From: Oscillospiraceae bacterium
GTDB lineage: Bacteria > Bacillota > Clostridia > UMGS1840 > HGM11507
Reading direction: 5' to 3'
DNA: 64,000 bases
NCBI GenBank assembly: GCA_015068665.1
Contig: SVKB01000001.1
Span: 40,812-104,811 of the forward strand
The position numbers and the translations under genes were made by a program. The notes below the pieces were generated by a model that searched no databases, was not told the DNA's origin, and worked only from the letters and a program-made list of their open reading frames with translations. Shown here one piece after another: positions 43,816 through 54,369 of this stretch (the first letter of the stretch is position 1; the number at the start of each line of letters is the position of its first letter).

Positions 43816-46800
43816 ATGAAGAGAATACTTTCATTGTTTATTGCAGTATCTGTTATTTTGTCTATGACGGCAGTAATGCCTGCATTTGCAGAAGAATCAG
43901 AAGAACTAAAAGTTTATTTATACGAAGATTTTGTTACGGGATATGAGTTAGATGAAACAAAGGTAAAAAGTTTTCCAAGTATGAACCGTTCTATAATAAA
44001 CGGGGAATATGTATTGGAACCGACTCATTCTGACACAGGAAATTATCAGATCGTAAATTTTTCAACTAATATTAACGTACCCGAAGAAACTAAAGTTGTT
44101 TTGGAATATTACTTAAAAGGGACGGTTGATGGAGGAAGTAACCATTTTGGTTATAGTATTTCATCAGGACTTCCTACTGTAATAGTAAAGAATACAGGTG
44201 TTAATGCATATACACATAATGATAAAGAATATATTGTTTCAACAGAATTAAAAAGCGGACTTACCGTTACAATAGTATATGATAATGAAAAACCTTTAAG
44301 AGATATATTTATTGACGGTACATTTATAGGGACTTATGATATGGGTACATCATCGGTTGGTAACCAGTTCTGTGATGATAATATTATGTCTCTTGTTTTT
44401 GAAAACCATATTAAACCTGAGACAAATGTTTACTATAATTATATAAAAGTATACCAGGCACCGTCAGATTACTCCCCTGAAACTTTTGTTCCCGGACTAT
44501 ATAATAATATAGGGAAACCTGAAACACAAGTTGCAGGCGTTATAAACTATGACGATAATTTTTACTTTAATGTTATAAACGGTCTTGGCTTTTATGAAAA
44601 AGGAAATATTGGCGAATATAAGCCTGAAGAACCTATGACAAGACTTCAATTTGCAGGAATTCTTGCAAAGATCATGAATGTATCACCTGTTACCGAGCCT
44701 GCACAGATTTATACTGATATTGCAAGACGCCACTTTATGTCGGGAACTTTAGAATCCTTAAATAAACTGGGGCTTATGAAGGGTATCGGTGCAAATGAAT
44801 TCGGAAAAGATGTTGAAATTACACTTCCTATGGTTTCCGCGGCACTTTGCCGTGCTTTGGGATACAAGGAATTTGCCGAATACTATTCAGGCTATGAAGC
44901 AGGCTATTTAACCATGGCTGACCAGGCAGGTCTTTTTAAGGGTATTTCCCAGGGGGAAAGCTTAAAAGCAAAGGATGTAATCCGTATTCTTTATAACTTT
45001 ATGAATTCGGAAATATATGCGACTGTTGGTGTAAGTGACGGTAATTACATTAAGGAAGCAACTTCAGGAAATACAATTTTAAAGGTTTATCATAATATTG
45101 CAAGTATAAGAGATATTTTAAATACAAATCAGGTAACCTCCCTTACCTCCAAAAACGGAACAGGGGACACCTCGGTTGTTATAGGCAATATCAGACTTGA
45201 TACCAACGGCGCATCTTTAAATCAGTATCTTGGGTATGCGGTTGAGGCTTATTACAATATTGAAAGTGAAAAAATTCTTTTTGCGGGAATAACAAACAAA
45301 AATGAAGCCCTTACAATAAGCTCGGAAGCTTTTTCAAGCTATTCAAGTGAAAGAATATTCTATTTTAAGGATTCAAATGAATATAAGGTTACTCTTTCTT
45401 CAACTGCAGATATAATCTATAACGGTAAATTTGAGCCCTTCTCAAAGAAGCTTTTCGATACCTTGGTTAACGGAAATATTTCCTTAATAGATAATAACGG
45501 AGACTCTAAATTTGATGTAGCCTTTATAAACAGTTATGTAAACGGTGTTGTTGATACAAAATCATCAGATGGTATGGTTATAAGATTTAAAAATAATGTA
45601 GCAAGTATTACTCTTGAAGACTACGAAGCTTTCGATATTAGGGATGCTGCTGGTAAAAATCTTCCGTTTGAAACAATTTCACAGAATAATATTTTATCAA
45701 TTTGTGAATCCAAGGATAAATCTTATATCCTTATAACTGTAGGAACTGCATCTCATATCGGTTCTCTTTCAGAAATATATAATGATGAAAATGTTACAAG
45801 GCTTAACATAGGCGGAAAGCTTGTTCCTGCGGACCCTGTGTTCGTTAACACCAACTCCTTCCTAAAGCCGGGTATAACAGGCGAATTCTTTACCGATGCT
45901 TACGGAAAAGTTGCATATTACAGTGAAATGGCAACAAGAAGTGCAGGTTATGCATACTTTATCGGTTTATGGGATGAAGGCGAATCCTATGATTATGTTA
46001 ATGTTAAAATGTATACCGAGGGTAAGCAGTTAGTTGAGCTTAAGACCGCTAAAAAAGTTACAATTGACGGTGTTTCCGGTCAAAGCTGTAAAGAGCTTAT
46101 TAATAATAAGCAGCTCTTTAACTGGACTAAAGAGGAAGATCCTAACAATCCGGGAACTTTAATTGAAACCAAAGGAAAGGCAAAGCCTCAGCTTATTTCA
46201 TATAAACTTAATTCCGACGGAGATATTATAAAAATTGATACTCCTTACTACAATGTTGGTGTAGAAAATCCTCAAAATACTATTATGCTTGTTACAAGTG
46301 GAAGCTTGAGATATGACGGTATTGATATAGCATTCGGAGAAGATGTATATCTTAACGGGGGATGCAGAGTATTTACTATTCCAAATGAGAATATAGCTTT
46401 TGCAGAAGATGAAGAGTTTGACATTAAAGCACCTTCTTCACTATTCAGAGATGAGTCTTATTATAATATAACTGCATATAAAACTTCTTTGGATACACTT
46501 GGTGCAGACATCTTAATCACTAAGAGGGGAACAGGCGGTAGCTTTGACTCTTATGACCATGCTTATATAGTATCTGATATTACCGAAGTATGGGATGAAA
46601 AGGAAGAGACAGCCGTTAAAAAGTTAAGTTATTTCTTCCAGGGTAAGGAAAGAAGCTGTATAGCTCCTGAACCTGCATACCTTAATGGGATTGAAAAAGG
46701 CGACGTTGTAATTTTGAGCATAAATTCAGATAACGAGCTTACTCAGGCGCCTAAATTAAGATATGACCTTGATGCAGATACTGACGGAGATGACGAAACA

Positions 46801-47115
46801 GTTCAGGTTGCAGAAGGTAACAGAGGAACGATTCATAGAGTTACTTATGGCGCTATTTATGAAATGAAGGGTGATTTATTTACTATAACAAAGGATCCTT
46901 CACCTGCACCTGATGCAAACGGTAACCCTACACCTGTAACAAAAGAACTTCATAAAATTCCTAATTATATCTATATTGTTGATACAAGTATAGGAAAGGT
47001 AAGCGTGGGAGATAAAACTTCTATAACAGATTATGTAAGAGATAGTATTAACTATTCAAAGGCAGTATTCTATGAAACAAAAGGATATGATTATGACCTT
47101 GTAATTATAAAATAG
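43816..47115 (+). CDS. Large secreted protein with LamG-like and SLH-like domains
   Basis: A 1099-residue protein. Signal peptide 1-25; LamG-like domain (about 30-220); an internal region with SLH-like repeats (about 250-402, for example MTRLQFAGILAKIMNV); then about 700 residues of beta-rich sequence not recognised. Unlike the other SLH proteins here, the SLH-like repeats sit in the first half and there is no glycine linker, so anchoring geometry would differ or the repeats may have another role. ATG at 43816 with AAGGAG upstream. 13 bp precede the next gene, so cotranscribed. Function unknown; a wall-associated glycan-binding role is inferred. Confidence 0.65.
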   Translation: MKRILSLFIAVSVILSMTAVMPAFAEESEELKVYLYEDFVTGYELDETKVKSFPSMNRSIINGEYVLEPTHSDTGNYQIVNFSTNINVPEETKVVLEYYLKGTVDGGSNHFGYSISSGLPTVIVKNTGVNAYTHNDKEYIVSTELKSGLTVTIVYDNEKPLRDIFIDGTFIGTYDMGTSSVGNQFCDDNIMSLVFENHIKPETNVYYNYIKVYQAPSDYSPETFVPGLYNNIGKPETQVAGVINYDDNFYFNVINGLGFYEKGNIGEYKPEEPMTRLQFAGILAKIMNVSPVTEPAQIYTDIARRHFMSGTLESLNKLGLMKGIGANEFGKDVEITLPMVSAALCRALGYKEFAEYYSGYEAGYLTMADQAGLFKGISQGESLKAKDVIRILYNFMNSEIYATVGVSDGNYIKEATSGNTILKVYHNIASIRDILNTNQVTSLTSKNGTGDTSVVIGNIRLDTNGASLNQYLGYAVEAYYNIESEKILFAGITNKNEALTISSEAFSSYSSERIFYFKDSNEYKVTLSSTADIIYNGKFEPFSKKLFDTLVNGNISLIDNNGDSKFDVAFINSYVNGVVDTKSSDGMVIRFKNNVASITLEDYEAFDIRDAAGKNLPFETISQNNILSICESKDKSYILITVGTASHIGSLSEIYNDENVTRLNIGGKLVPADPVFVNTNSFLKPGITGEFFTDAYGKVAYYSEMATRSAGYAYFIGLWDEGESYDYVNVKMYTEGKQLVELKTAKKVTIDGVSGQSCKELINNKQLFNWTKEEDPNNPGTLIETKGKAKPQLISYKLNSDGDIIKIDTPYYNVGVENPQNTIMLVTSGSLRYDGIDIAFGEDVYLNGGCRVFTIPNENIAFAEDEEFDIKAPSSLFRDESYYNITAYKTSLDTLGADILITKRGTGGSFDSYDHAYIVSDITEVWDEKEETAVKKLSYFFQGKERSCIAPEPAYLNGIEKGDVVILSINSDNELTQAPKLRYDLDADTDGDDETVQVAEGNRGTIHRVTYGAIYEMKGDLFTITKDPSPAPDANGNPTPVTKELHKIPNYIYIVDTSIGKVSVGDKTSITDYVRDSINYSKAVFYETKGYDYDLVIIK

Positions 47116-47128
47116 GAGGTATTAGACA

Positions 47129-49723
47129 ATGAAAAGGATTATTAGTTTTTTCTTAGCAATTGTTATATGTTTTTCGTCTATGTCAGTCTTTGCATTGGAT
47201 TCTAAAGGACTTCCTGATTATAAATCGTCGGTAAAATTAGGAAGGTCAAGCTGGTCTGCAGAAACTCATAATGGTACGATTTGCTATGATAGAGAAGGCA
47301 ATCCTCTTATGTGTTATTCAACTCAGGGCGGTTTCTTTTGGGTAATAGATCTTCTTACCGGGCATGTAAAAGAGAGGCATAATATCATAGGGGATTACAC
47401 TATGGCACATCTTGTTACAACTGCACCTAACGGAAGTGTTTATATATGGTTTTATCCCGGAAACTGTCTTAATGTTTATGACCCGATAGCAGGAACCATA
47501 GAAGCCTTACCTCTTGATCCGACGTTTCACACTCAGGATGGAGGTTGCATTACTGAGGATGAAATAGTTTACGGAGGCAGTTACGAAGAAAAAGGAGCAA
47601 GAGTATTAGCGTATGACATTAAAAAAGGCGATTATAAATATTATGGTCCTTTTGAACCTAACTGTACTTATGTTAAAGGTATCACCTATGACGATAAGTA
47701 TATATATGCGGGTACGGGATACGGTGTTGAAAATTGCAAAATGTTCAGAATTGACAAAGAAACCGGTGAACGAACGGTTTTCCTTACTGATACCGGAAGT
47801 AATATAATTTATACTGCATATATGATCAATAATAAGATTATTGCTCACACAAACGGAAATCTCCATATTGTTGATCCAAAAACACTGGAAAAAGAAAATA
47901 CAATTCGTACCGGTCATTCCAGACAGGGAGAACTATATCCGTCTCCATATAATGATAAAGAGTTTTATCATTTCTATGCTGATGCTTTATGGAAATATAA
48001 TACCGAAACTCAAGAAAACATAAGAATGGTAGACTGCTTACTTGATAACACACTTGACTGGGCTGAACTTCCAAACGGGGACTTGGTATTATCTTTAAGG
48101 ACAAATACTATGGAGAAGATTGGATATTATAATCCAAAAACCAATGCAGTTACAGTTGTTGAATTAGACCAACTTGCCGATGCAGGTCCCAGTGCTCAGA
48201 CAATTGAAGTTTCACCGGAAGGTGTTTTATACTGCGGAGGTTATCAGTCCTCAATGGGTGTATATAATATCAATACCAATGAATTTATTGCATCAATGCC
48301 TAAATGGCATCAGAATGAAGGTACAGGATTTTTAAATGGAAAAGTTTATTTTGGAACATATACAGATGCTGTTATGTTCCGTTATGACCCTGAAAGACCT
48401 TTGACAACTTATAATCCAAACTATAGTTTTAAAAAAACATATCAGGGATATGATGCTAATCCTTCAATGGTATATGATATAGAGAAAGGGCAGGATAGAC
48501 CATTTGTAATTACACCTTATAATAACAAACTGTATATAGGTACAATTTCGGGATATAATGTACAAGGCGGTGCATTTACAATTCTCGAAGAAGAGAATGG
48601 AGTTAATCCACCAAAAGCTGAAACTTATCATAATATTATTCCCAATCAGTCGATAAGCGGTGTTGCAGTAAAGGGAAATCTTGCATATATAGGTTCAACA
48701 ATCAAAAACGGTCTTGGTACAGAAAACACAGAAAAAGAAGCGAAAATTGCTGTGTTTGACCTTGAAAAAAAAGAAGTTGTAGATATGATAACACCCGATC
48801 TTCCGGGCATAGGAACAAACTCTGCAATGATTGGTGAATTAACATTCGGGTCTGACGGACTTTTATGGGGTGTCTCGGATAAAGACGGGCTTGTATTTGC
48901 TCTTGACCCTGAAACCTTTGAGGTTAAAAAGTCAGTTGCAACTGTACCGGGTGCAACTGATATGTCGTTCAGACCATACAGATTAAGATGGGGCGACGAC
49001 GGACTTTTATATACTACAGCAGGATGGAAGATAAGTGTAATAGACCCTGAAACAATGGAATACAAACGAATTCTTGACAATGGTGTGCAGATTATGACAC
49101 TTGACCATAATGGAAATATATGGTATGCAAGAGGCGAACCTGTATTTCATATAGATATAAATCAATATGATAGACTGACAAGATTTTTAAAAACATTGGA
49201 AAAACTTAATAAAGCAGATTATACCGAAGAAGAATGGATAGTTCTACAAAATGCAATAAATGAAGCAAAGAAACTTACAAAGGATACAGACGATAAGACT
49301 ATTCAATATGCTATCCGCGATATAAAAGGATTAAGAGATAAGACTCCGTTTGTTAAGCCTCAGAATGCAATGAAAATTATACTTGACGGAGAAGAACTTC
49401 CACTTGATTATGATACTACAGGTGTTACAAAAGTTTATAACGGAAGAACGCTTATTCCATATAGAGCGTTTTTAGAAACCTTAGGATATAAAGTAACATG
49501 GGATGTTCATAAAGCGTCAATAAAAGCAGAAAAAGAAGGAAGTAACATACAGATGGCGTTAAATGATAAAGTTATAACATTTAACGGAGTAAAAAAGGAA
49601 ACTGATGTTCCGCCGGTTCTTTTAAGTGGCAGACAATATGTACCAATTCGTTTTATAGCAGAAGAATTGGGATATGAGGTAATATGGAATGAAAAAGAAA
49701 ATGCAGTTGAAATTACTAAGTAA
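47129..49723 (+). CDS. Secreted beta-propeller-like protein with C-terminal copper-amine-oxidase-type domain
   Basis: An 864-residue protein. Signal peptide 1-22; a long series of beta-propeller-like blades (about 30-665, repeated PxG..YVG..GVYDxxT-type strands); a helical stretch (about 685-745); and a copper-amine-oxidase N1-like domain (about 750-864, GRTLIPYRAFLETLGYKV and VPIRFIAEELGYEV). Similar propellers serve as protein or ligand platforms, and some are lyases; no catalytic residues identified. ATG at 47129 after TAGGAGG. Its C-terminus overlaps the start of a paralogue. Confidence 0.65.
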   Translation: MKRIISFFLAIVICFSSMSVFALDSKGLPDYKSSVKLGRSSWSAETHNGTICYDREGNPLMCYSTQGGFFWVIDLLTGHVKERHNIIGDYTMAHLVTTAPNGSVYIWFYPGNCLNVYDPIAGTIEALPLDPTFHTQDGGCITEDEIVYGGSYEEKGARVLAYDIKKGDYKYYGPFEPNCTYVKGITYDDKYIYAGTGYGVENCKMFRIDKETGERTVFLTDTGSNIIYTAYMINNKIIAHTNGNLHIVDPKTLEKENTIRTGHSRQGELYPSPYNDKEFYHFYADALWKYNTETQENIRMVDCLLDNTLDWAELPNGDLVLSLRTNTMEKIGYYNPKTNAVTVVELDQLADAGPSAQTIEVSPEGVLYCGGYQSSMGVYNINTNEFIASMPKWHQNEGTGFLNGKVYFGTYTDAVMFRYDPERPLTTYNPNYSFKKTYQGYDANPSMVYDIEKGQDRPFVITPYNNKLYIGTISGYNVQGGAFTILEEENGVNPPKAETYHNIIPNQSISGVAVKGNLAYIGSTIKNGLGTENTEKEAKIAVFDLEKKEVVDMITPDLPGIGTNSAMIGELTFGSDGLLWGVSDKDGLVFALDPETFEVKKSVATVPGATDMSFRPYRLRWGDDGLLYTTAGWKISVIDPETMEYKRILDNGVQIMTLDHNGNIWYARGEPVFHIDINQYDRLTRFLKTLEKLNKADYTEEEWIVLQNAINEAKKLTKDTDDKTIQYAIRDIKGLRDKTPFVKPQNAMKIILDGEELPLDYDTTGVTKVYNGRTLIPYRAFLETLGYKVTWDVHKASIKAEKEGSNIQMALNDKVITFNGVKKETDVPPVLLSGRQYVPIRFIAEELGYEVIWNEKENAVEITK

Positions 49724-52499
49724 AATTTTAATATTTACGCTTTTAATAAGTAATCTATACTTTCCGATGGAGGCGCTTGCCGCCTCTTCGGTAACTGATT
49801 TTCCCGGTTACAGTGCATCTAAAGATTATGGAAGAGGAGTATTTTCTGCTGCGGTAAACGGTGGAGCAATCTGCTATGATAAGGATGGAAATCCTCTTAT
49901 GTGCTTTGCTACTCAGGGTGGAAAATTCTTTGCCTGTGACCTTCTTACAGGAAAAGTTGTTTTTGAAAAGAAAACAACCAAAAGCTATATAATGGCTCAT
50001 CTTGTCAAAACTGCTTCAGACGGTAAGGTATGGATTCAATATTATCCGGGTAACACATTTGATGTGTATGACCCTAAAACGGGAGAATATAAAGAAGTAT
50101 ATCCCGGTGTAAGTATTCGCTCACAGGATGGCGGTAATGTAACGGATGACGGTAAAATTCTACTCGGAAGTTATTATGATACAGGTGCCTGTGCTTACGA
50201 ATATGATATAGCTACAAATACTGTTCAAACTTATGGCCCTTTAAATGTTAATTCACATTATGTAAAAGGTGTGGATTCCGATGAAAATTATATTTATGCA
50301 GGGACAGGTATTGGCGAAGGTAATGCAAAACTTTACCGTATTAATAAATCTACCGGTGAGCAAAGTGTTATTTACGATTTTGGCGGTTCAATTGTATATA
50401 ATGTAAAAGTAAATTCCGATTATATTATTGCTCAGACGGGTTCAGGCTGCTATGTTATAGATAAAAATAATTACAGTAACGCCAAATTAGTCGGAGGTTC
50501 GGAACCTTCAGATCCTTCTCCTTATCCTTATGATGAAAATATATTTTACATTATTGATTACAGCAAATGGATTTATGAACTGAACGCAGAAACAAAAAAA
50601 TTAACTGCACTTAATGTAAGCATTCCTCTGGATGCTTATGAAGAGGCTGAGTTTACTCAGTGGACAACGCTATCGACAGGAGAAAAAGTATTGGGATTTC
50701 GAACCAATATGATGAATAAAATAGGATATTTTAATCCGAAAACCAAAGAGGTTGTTACTCATCAGCTTGACAGAATTGCTGATGAAGGACCAAACATTCA
50801 GTCTATTGAGATTTCTCCCGAAGGCGTTATATATATGGGAGGATATCAGACTGCAATGGCAGCTTATGATATTAACAAAAATGAATTTGTATATAAGCTT
50901 CCATATTGGAAACAAAATGAAGGCGTTGGCTTTTTAAACGGTAAAACTTATTTCGGAGTTTATACAGATGCAAGGCTCTGGAGATATGATCCTAAAAAGA
51001 ACTGGAACTATAAGGAATATTCAGGAGACGGTAAATATCAGGGGTCAAGCTATAATCCCGTAATGGTTTATGATATTGAAGAATCTCAGGACAGACCCTT
51101 CGTTTTAAAAGGCTATAATAACAAGCTTTATGTTGGAACCATGTCAGGCTATAATGAGCTTGGAGGCGCTCTTACAATATATTCTGAAACCTCATCGGGA
51201 TATCCTTCGGCTGAGACTTTCAGAAATGTTATCCCCAATCAGTCAATCACAGGTATTGCGGTTAAAGATAATCTTGTTTACTTAAGCGGAACAATAAGAG
51301 GCGGTCTTGGTATTGAACCTATAGAAACTCAGGCAAAAATTGCAGTATTTGATACCAATACCAATACTGTTGTAACCGAAGCATTTGCCCCTGATTTACC
51401 TATAGTTGGGAAAACTTCACAAACTATTGGTGAGCTTTCCTTCGGTCCTGACGGACTTTTATGGGGCTGCTCGGAAAAAGAGGGACTGGTTTTTGCCATG
51501 GATCCTGAAACCTTTGAGGTTAAAAAATATGTATCTGTAAATCCGGGGGATGACAGGGGTGCACTTGCAAGACCACTATATTTAAGATGGGGTTCTGACG
51601 GACTTTTATATACAACAGCAGGATGGAATGTTACTGCTGTAAATCCTGACACAATGACTTACAAAACTATTGTAGAAAGCTGTTCACTTATGACTCTTGA
51701 CCCCTATGGTGATATATGGATTGCAAGAGGCAGTAATTTCTATAAAATAGAGGTAAGCTGGTTTGCAAGGTTAAAAGAAATTTTAGATACCACTGATTTT
51801 AACGACTATGAATCATCAACCGCTCTTGGTGAGTTAAAGGTACTTTGTGCTTCGGCAAGTTTACTTACCGAGGAGTCGGAGGATTCTGAAATAATTTCGG
51901 CAATCGATGCGATAAATGCAAAGAAGAAGGAGCTTAATGATACCTCGAAATATGTTTCGGGATTTGGCGCAGAGCTTGATTATTTAACTCAGACTGTTAC
52001 GATTACGGGTAATTTGAAAACAGGGGAAGAGGTATCGGTAAGAATTTTATCTCCTGAAGGAAAAGTGGTTTTACTTGACCAACTGTCAAAAAATGAAAAA
52101 AGCTTTGAAAAAACCTACCGAATAAGTCCGCTTGAGGTTGGCGAATATAAGATTTATCTTGATGCTAAATCCTATGTAAAGCCGGTTATGAGGTCGGTAA
52201 ATTCCATTCCGCCTGACAGAAGAATTATTGTTAATAACAAGGCAGATGAAGATAGCAGCGGAATTGTTACTACAAGACTTTCAAACTACTTTGATGTACC
52301 GATGAAGCTTAATTTCTTTACTGCTGAGTATTATAAGCAAACAGATATTTTGAAACAGGCAACATTTGAAACCTACACAGTTAATCCGGGTGATTTCGCA
52401 ATATTTAAAAGTCAGCTTGGAGAAGGTTCAGATACTGATTTTAAACTGTTTATATGGGATGAAAATATGGCACCTGTAACAGCGCCCTTTGAAAATTAG
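49689..52499 (+). CDS. Secreted beta-propeller-like paralogue without the stalk domain
   Basis: A 936-residue protein, paralogous to the 47129 product through most of its length (same GAICYDKDGNPLMCFATQGG region, compared with GTICYDREGNPLMCY). Signal peptide about 1-32; propeller region (about 36-690); helices (about 695-755); then beta-rich C-terminal domains (about 760-936) instead of the copper-amine-oxidase-like domain. It overlaps the preceding gene by 35 nt, so translation is probably coupled; GAGG lies at 49676-49679. ATG 49689 preferred; ATG 49701 also possible. Suggests a duplicated pair that diverged in the attachment domain. Confidence 0.65.
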   Translation: MKKKMQLKLLSKILIFTLLISNLYFPMEALAASSVTDFPGYSASKDYGRGVFSAAVNGGAICYDKDGNPLMCFATQGGKFFACDLLTGKVVFEKKTTKSYIMAHLVKTASDGKVWIQYYPGNTFDVYDPKTGEYKEVYPGVSIRSQDGGNVTDDGKILLGSYYDTGACAYEYDIATNTVQTYGPLNVNSHYVKGVDSDENYIYAGTGIGEGNAKLYRINKSTGEQSVIYDFGGSIVYNVKVNSDYIIAQTGSGCYVIDKNNYSNAKLVGGSEPSDPSPYPYDENIFYIIDYSKWIYELNAETKKLTALNVSIPLDAYEEAEFTQWTTLSTGEKVLGFRTNMMNKIGYFNPKTKEVVTHQLDRIADEGPNIQSIEISPEGVIYMGGYQTAMAAYDINKNEFVYKLPYWKQNEGVGFLNGKTYFGVYTDARLWRYDPKKNWNYKEYSGDGKYQGSSYNPVMVYDIEESQDRPFVLKGYNNKLYVGTMSGYNELGGALTIYSETSSGYPSAETFRNVIPNQSITGIAVKDNLVYLSGTIRGGLGIEPIETQAKIAVFDTNTNTVVTEAFAPDLPIVGKTSQTIGELSFGPDGLLWGCSEKEGLVFAMDPETFEVKKYVSVNPGDDRGALARPLYLRWGSDGLLYTTAGWNVTAVNPDTMTYKTIVESCSLMTLDPYGDIWIARGSNFYKIEVSWFARLKEILDTTDFNDYESSTALGELKVLCASASLLTEESEDSEIISAIDAINAKKKELNDTSKYVSGFGAELDYLTQTVTITGNLKTGEEVSVRILSPEGKVVLLDQLSKNEKSFEKTYRISPLEVGEYKIYLDAKSYVKPVMRSVNSIPPDRRIIVNNKADEDSSGIVTTRLSNYFDVPMKLNFFTAEYYKQTDILKQATFETYTVNPGDFAIFKSQLGEGSDTDFKLFIWDENMAPVTAPFEN

Positions 52500-52518
52500 T
52501 TAATGCGAGGTTAAATGA

Positions 52519-54351
52519 ATGATACTTGATATAGAGTTTCAGAATATAAAAGATAAAATTTTTAAATTATATGATTTTAAAAGTGATACTTTATTTGAGC
52601 TTGTGGAAAGAGAGGATGTATTCGTTTCTTTTGACGGTAATAAAGCGCTTATATGCGGCAGCGTAAAAACAAATACTGCCCGTGCTCTTACACTTTTTAT
52701 TAAAAATATAAAAGAGGGTAAGACTACCTTTGAAATATCCGAAACAAAGCATTTTGAAAGTTTAGGATTTTCCCTTGATGTATCAAGAAATGCAGTCATG
52801 AAGGTTGAAAAGGTTAAAACTTATATCGATATTTTAGCTTCTCTTGGCTTTGATTCCATGATGCTTTATATGGAGGATACCTTTGAGCTTCCGGGCTATT
52901 CCTATTTCGGATACCGCCGCGGAAGATACACACTTTCCGAGCTTAAGGAGATTGATGATTACGGCTTTTCCATGGGAGTTGAAATAGTTCCCTCTATCCA
53001 GACCTTAGGTCATCTTGAGCAGTACTTAAGATGGAGAGAGGCTGATGACATCAAAGAAAATTCAAAGGTTCTTTTATGCGGAGAGGATAAAACCTATCAG
53101 TTTATAGAAGCCAGCTTAAAAACAATAAGCAGTGTATTAAGAAGTAGACGCATAAATATCGGCTGTGATGAGGCTTCGGGTGTAGGCTGCGGTAACTATC
53201 TTATCAATAATCCTTACCGCAACCGTTTTGAAATTATATCCGAGCATCTTAACAGGGTTTATGATATATGCAAAAAATATAATTTTAAGCCTATGATATG
53301 CGGAGATTTATATCTTCCCTATTATGATTTTAATGCGGAGATTAAAACCCGGGAAACAGAAGCTATTCCCGATGCTGATATTTTATTCTGGGATTATTAT
53401 CATACAAGTGAAGATGATTACAGGTATTTGCTTGAGCTTCATAAAAAACTTAAGAAAAATATAATTTTCTACGGTGGAATATGGACCTGGTGCGGAATTC
53501 TTCCCAATCCTTACCATACATACCGTACAATGGCTCCCGCGCTTTCGGTAATGCTTGAAAATAATATAAAAGAGGTATGGGCGGCAACCTATGGTGATGA
53601 CGGTACCGAAACAAATATGTTCTTTGCTGTTCCTTCCCTTACCGTATTTTCCGAAAAATGCTTTAAAGGTACAAACTGCACCGATAAAGATATTGAAGAT
53701 ATGAGTAAGTTTGTTACCAAAGTTGATTTAAAGGATTTTTATGCATTATCAGAATTCCACTATCCTTTTATTGAAAAGCTGGAAAGAAAGGAATATATCT
53801 GGCCTAATTATATGGGTAAGAAAATATTCTATACCGATATTTTATATAATTTTGCCAATACATACAATTTTAAAGAAATAAAGGAGCATAATCTTAAGGG
53901 ACTGGCGGCGATTGAAAATGCCGGCAAGGGAACAAAATGGGAAATTCCCTTTGATTATGCAAGACTTGCTTATGAAATAGTTCTTTTAAAGATTGATATT
54001 ATAACAGGTATAAGAGAGGCTTATGATAAAAAAGACCTTGCCTCACTTAAGAAAATTATAAGCGAAGATATTGGTAAGCTTGACGGTTTGTATGAGGCTA
54101 TGCATACTCTTTCCGAGAAAATGTGGCTTTCTGCAAACAAGGTTTTCGGTTGGGAGGAGCTTGACTCAAGATTCGGTGCCATTAAGGCAAGACTTAAATA
54201 TGCTGTAAGAACTGTGGAAGCTTACATAAACGGAAAGCTTCCTGAAATCGAAGAGCTTGAATACGAGTTTATCGACGATGTTAACGGCAGCGCTTATCAG
54301 TGCGGCGGAGTCGCAAAATATGCTGAAATTAAAGCAACCGCTTTAATATAA
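52519..54351 (+). CDS. Cytoplasmic beta-N-acetylhexosaminidase-like glycosidase (GH20)
   Basis: A 610-residue protein with no signal peptide. Features are those of a GH20 TIM barrel: strand GFDSMMLYMEDTF near 115-130, GHLEQYLRW near 170, and INIGCDEASGVG with Asp217-Glu218, the polarizer/acid pair of this family. It would cleave terminal GlcNAc or GalNAc from short oligosaccharides inside the cell. A helical C-terminal domain (about 450-610) follows. ATG at 52519 with GAGG 8 nt upstream. Position after secreted propellers and before a solute-binding lipoprotein fits a scheme in which imported glycan fragments are hydrolysed intracellularly. Substrate is inferred from the family. Confidence 0.75.
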   Translation: MILDIEFQNIKDKIFKLYDFKSDTLFELVEREDVFVSFDGNKALICGSVKTNTARALTLFIKNIKEGKTTFEISETKHFESLGFSLDVSRNAVMKVEKVKTYIDILASLGFDSMMLYMEDTFELPGYSYFGYRRGRYTLSELKEIDDYGFSMGVEIVPSIQTLGHLEQYLRWREADDIKENSKVLLCGEDKTYQFIEASLKTISSVLRSRRINIGCDEASGVGCGNYLINNPYRNRFEIISEHLNRVYDICKKYNFKPMICGDLYLPYYDFNAEIKTRETEAIPDADILFWDYYHTSEDDYRYLLELHKKLKKNIIFYGGIWTWCGILPNPYHTYRTMAPALSVMLENNIKEVWAATYGDDGTETNMFFAVPSLTVFSEKCFKGTNCTDKDIEDMSKFVTKVDLKDFYALSEFHYPFIEKLERKEYIWPNYMGKKIFYTDILYNFANTYNFKEIKEHNLKGLAAIENAGKGTKWEIPFDYARLAYEIVLLKIDIITGIREAYDKKDLASLKKIISEDIGKLDGLYEAMHTLSEKMWLSANKVFGWEELDSRFGAIKARLKYAVRTVEAYINGKLPEIEELEYEFIDDVNGSAYQCGGVAKYAEIKATALI

Positions 54352-54369
54352 AAAAAGGAGGAAACAAAA

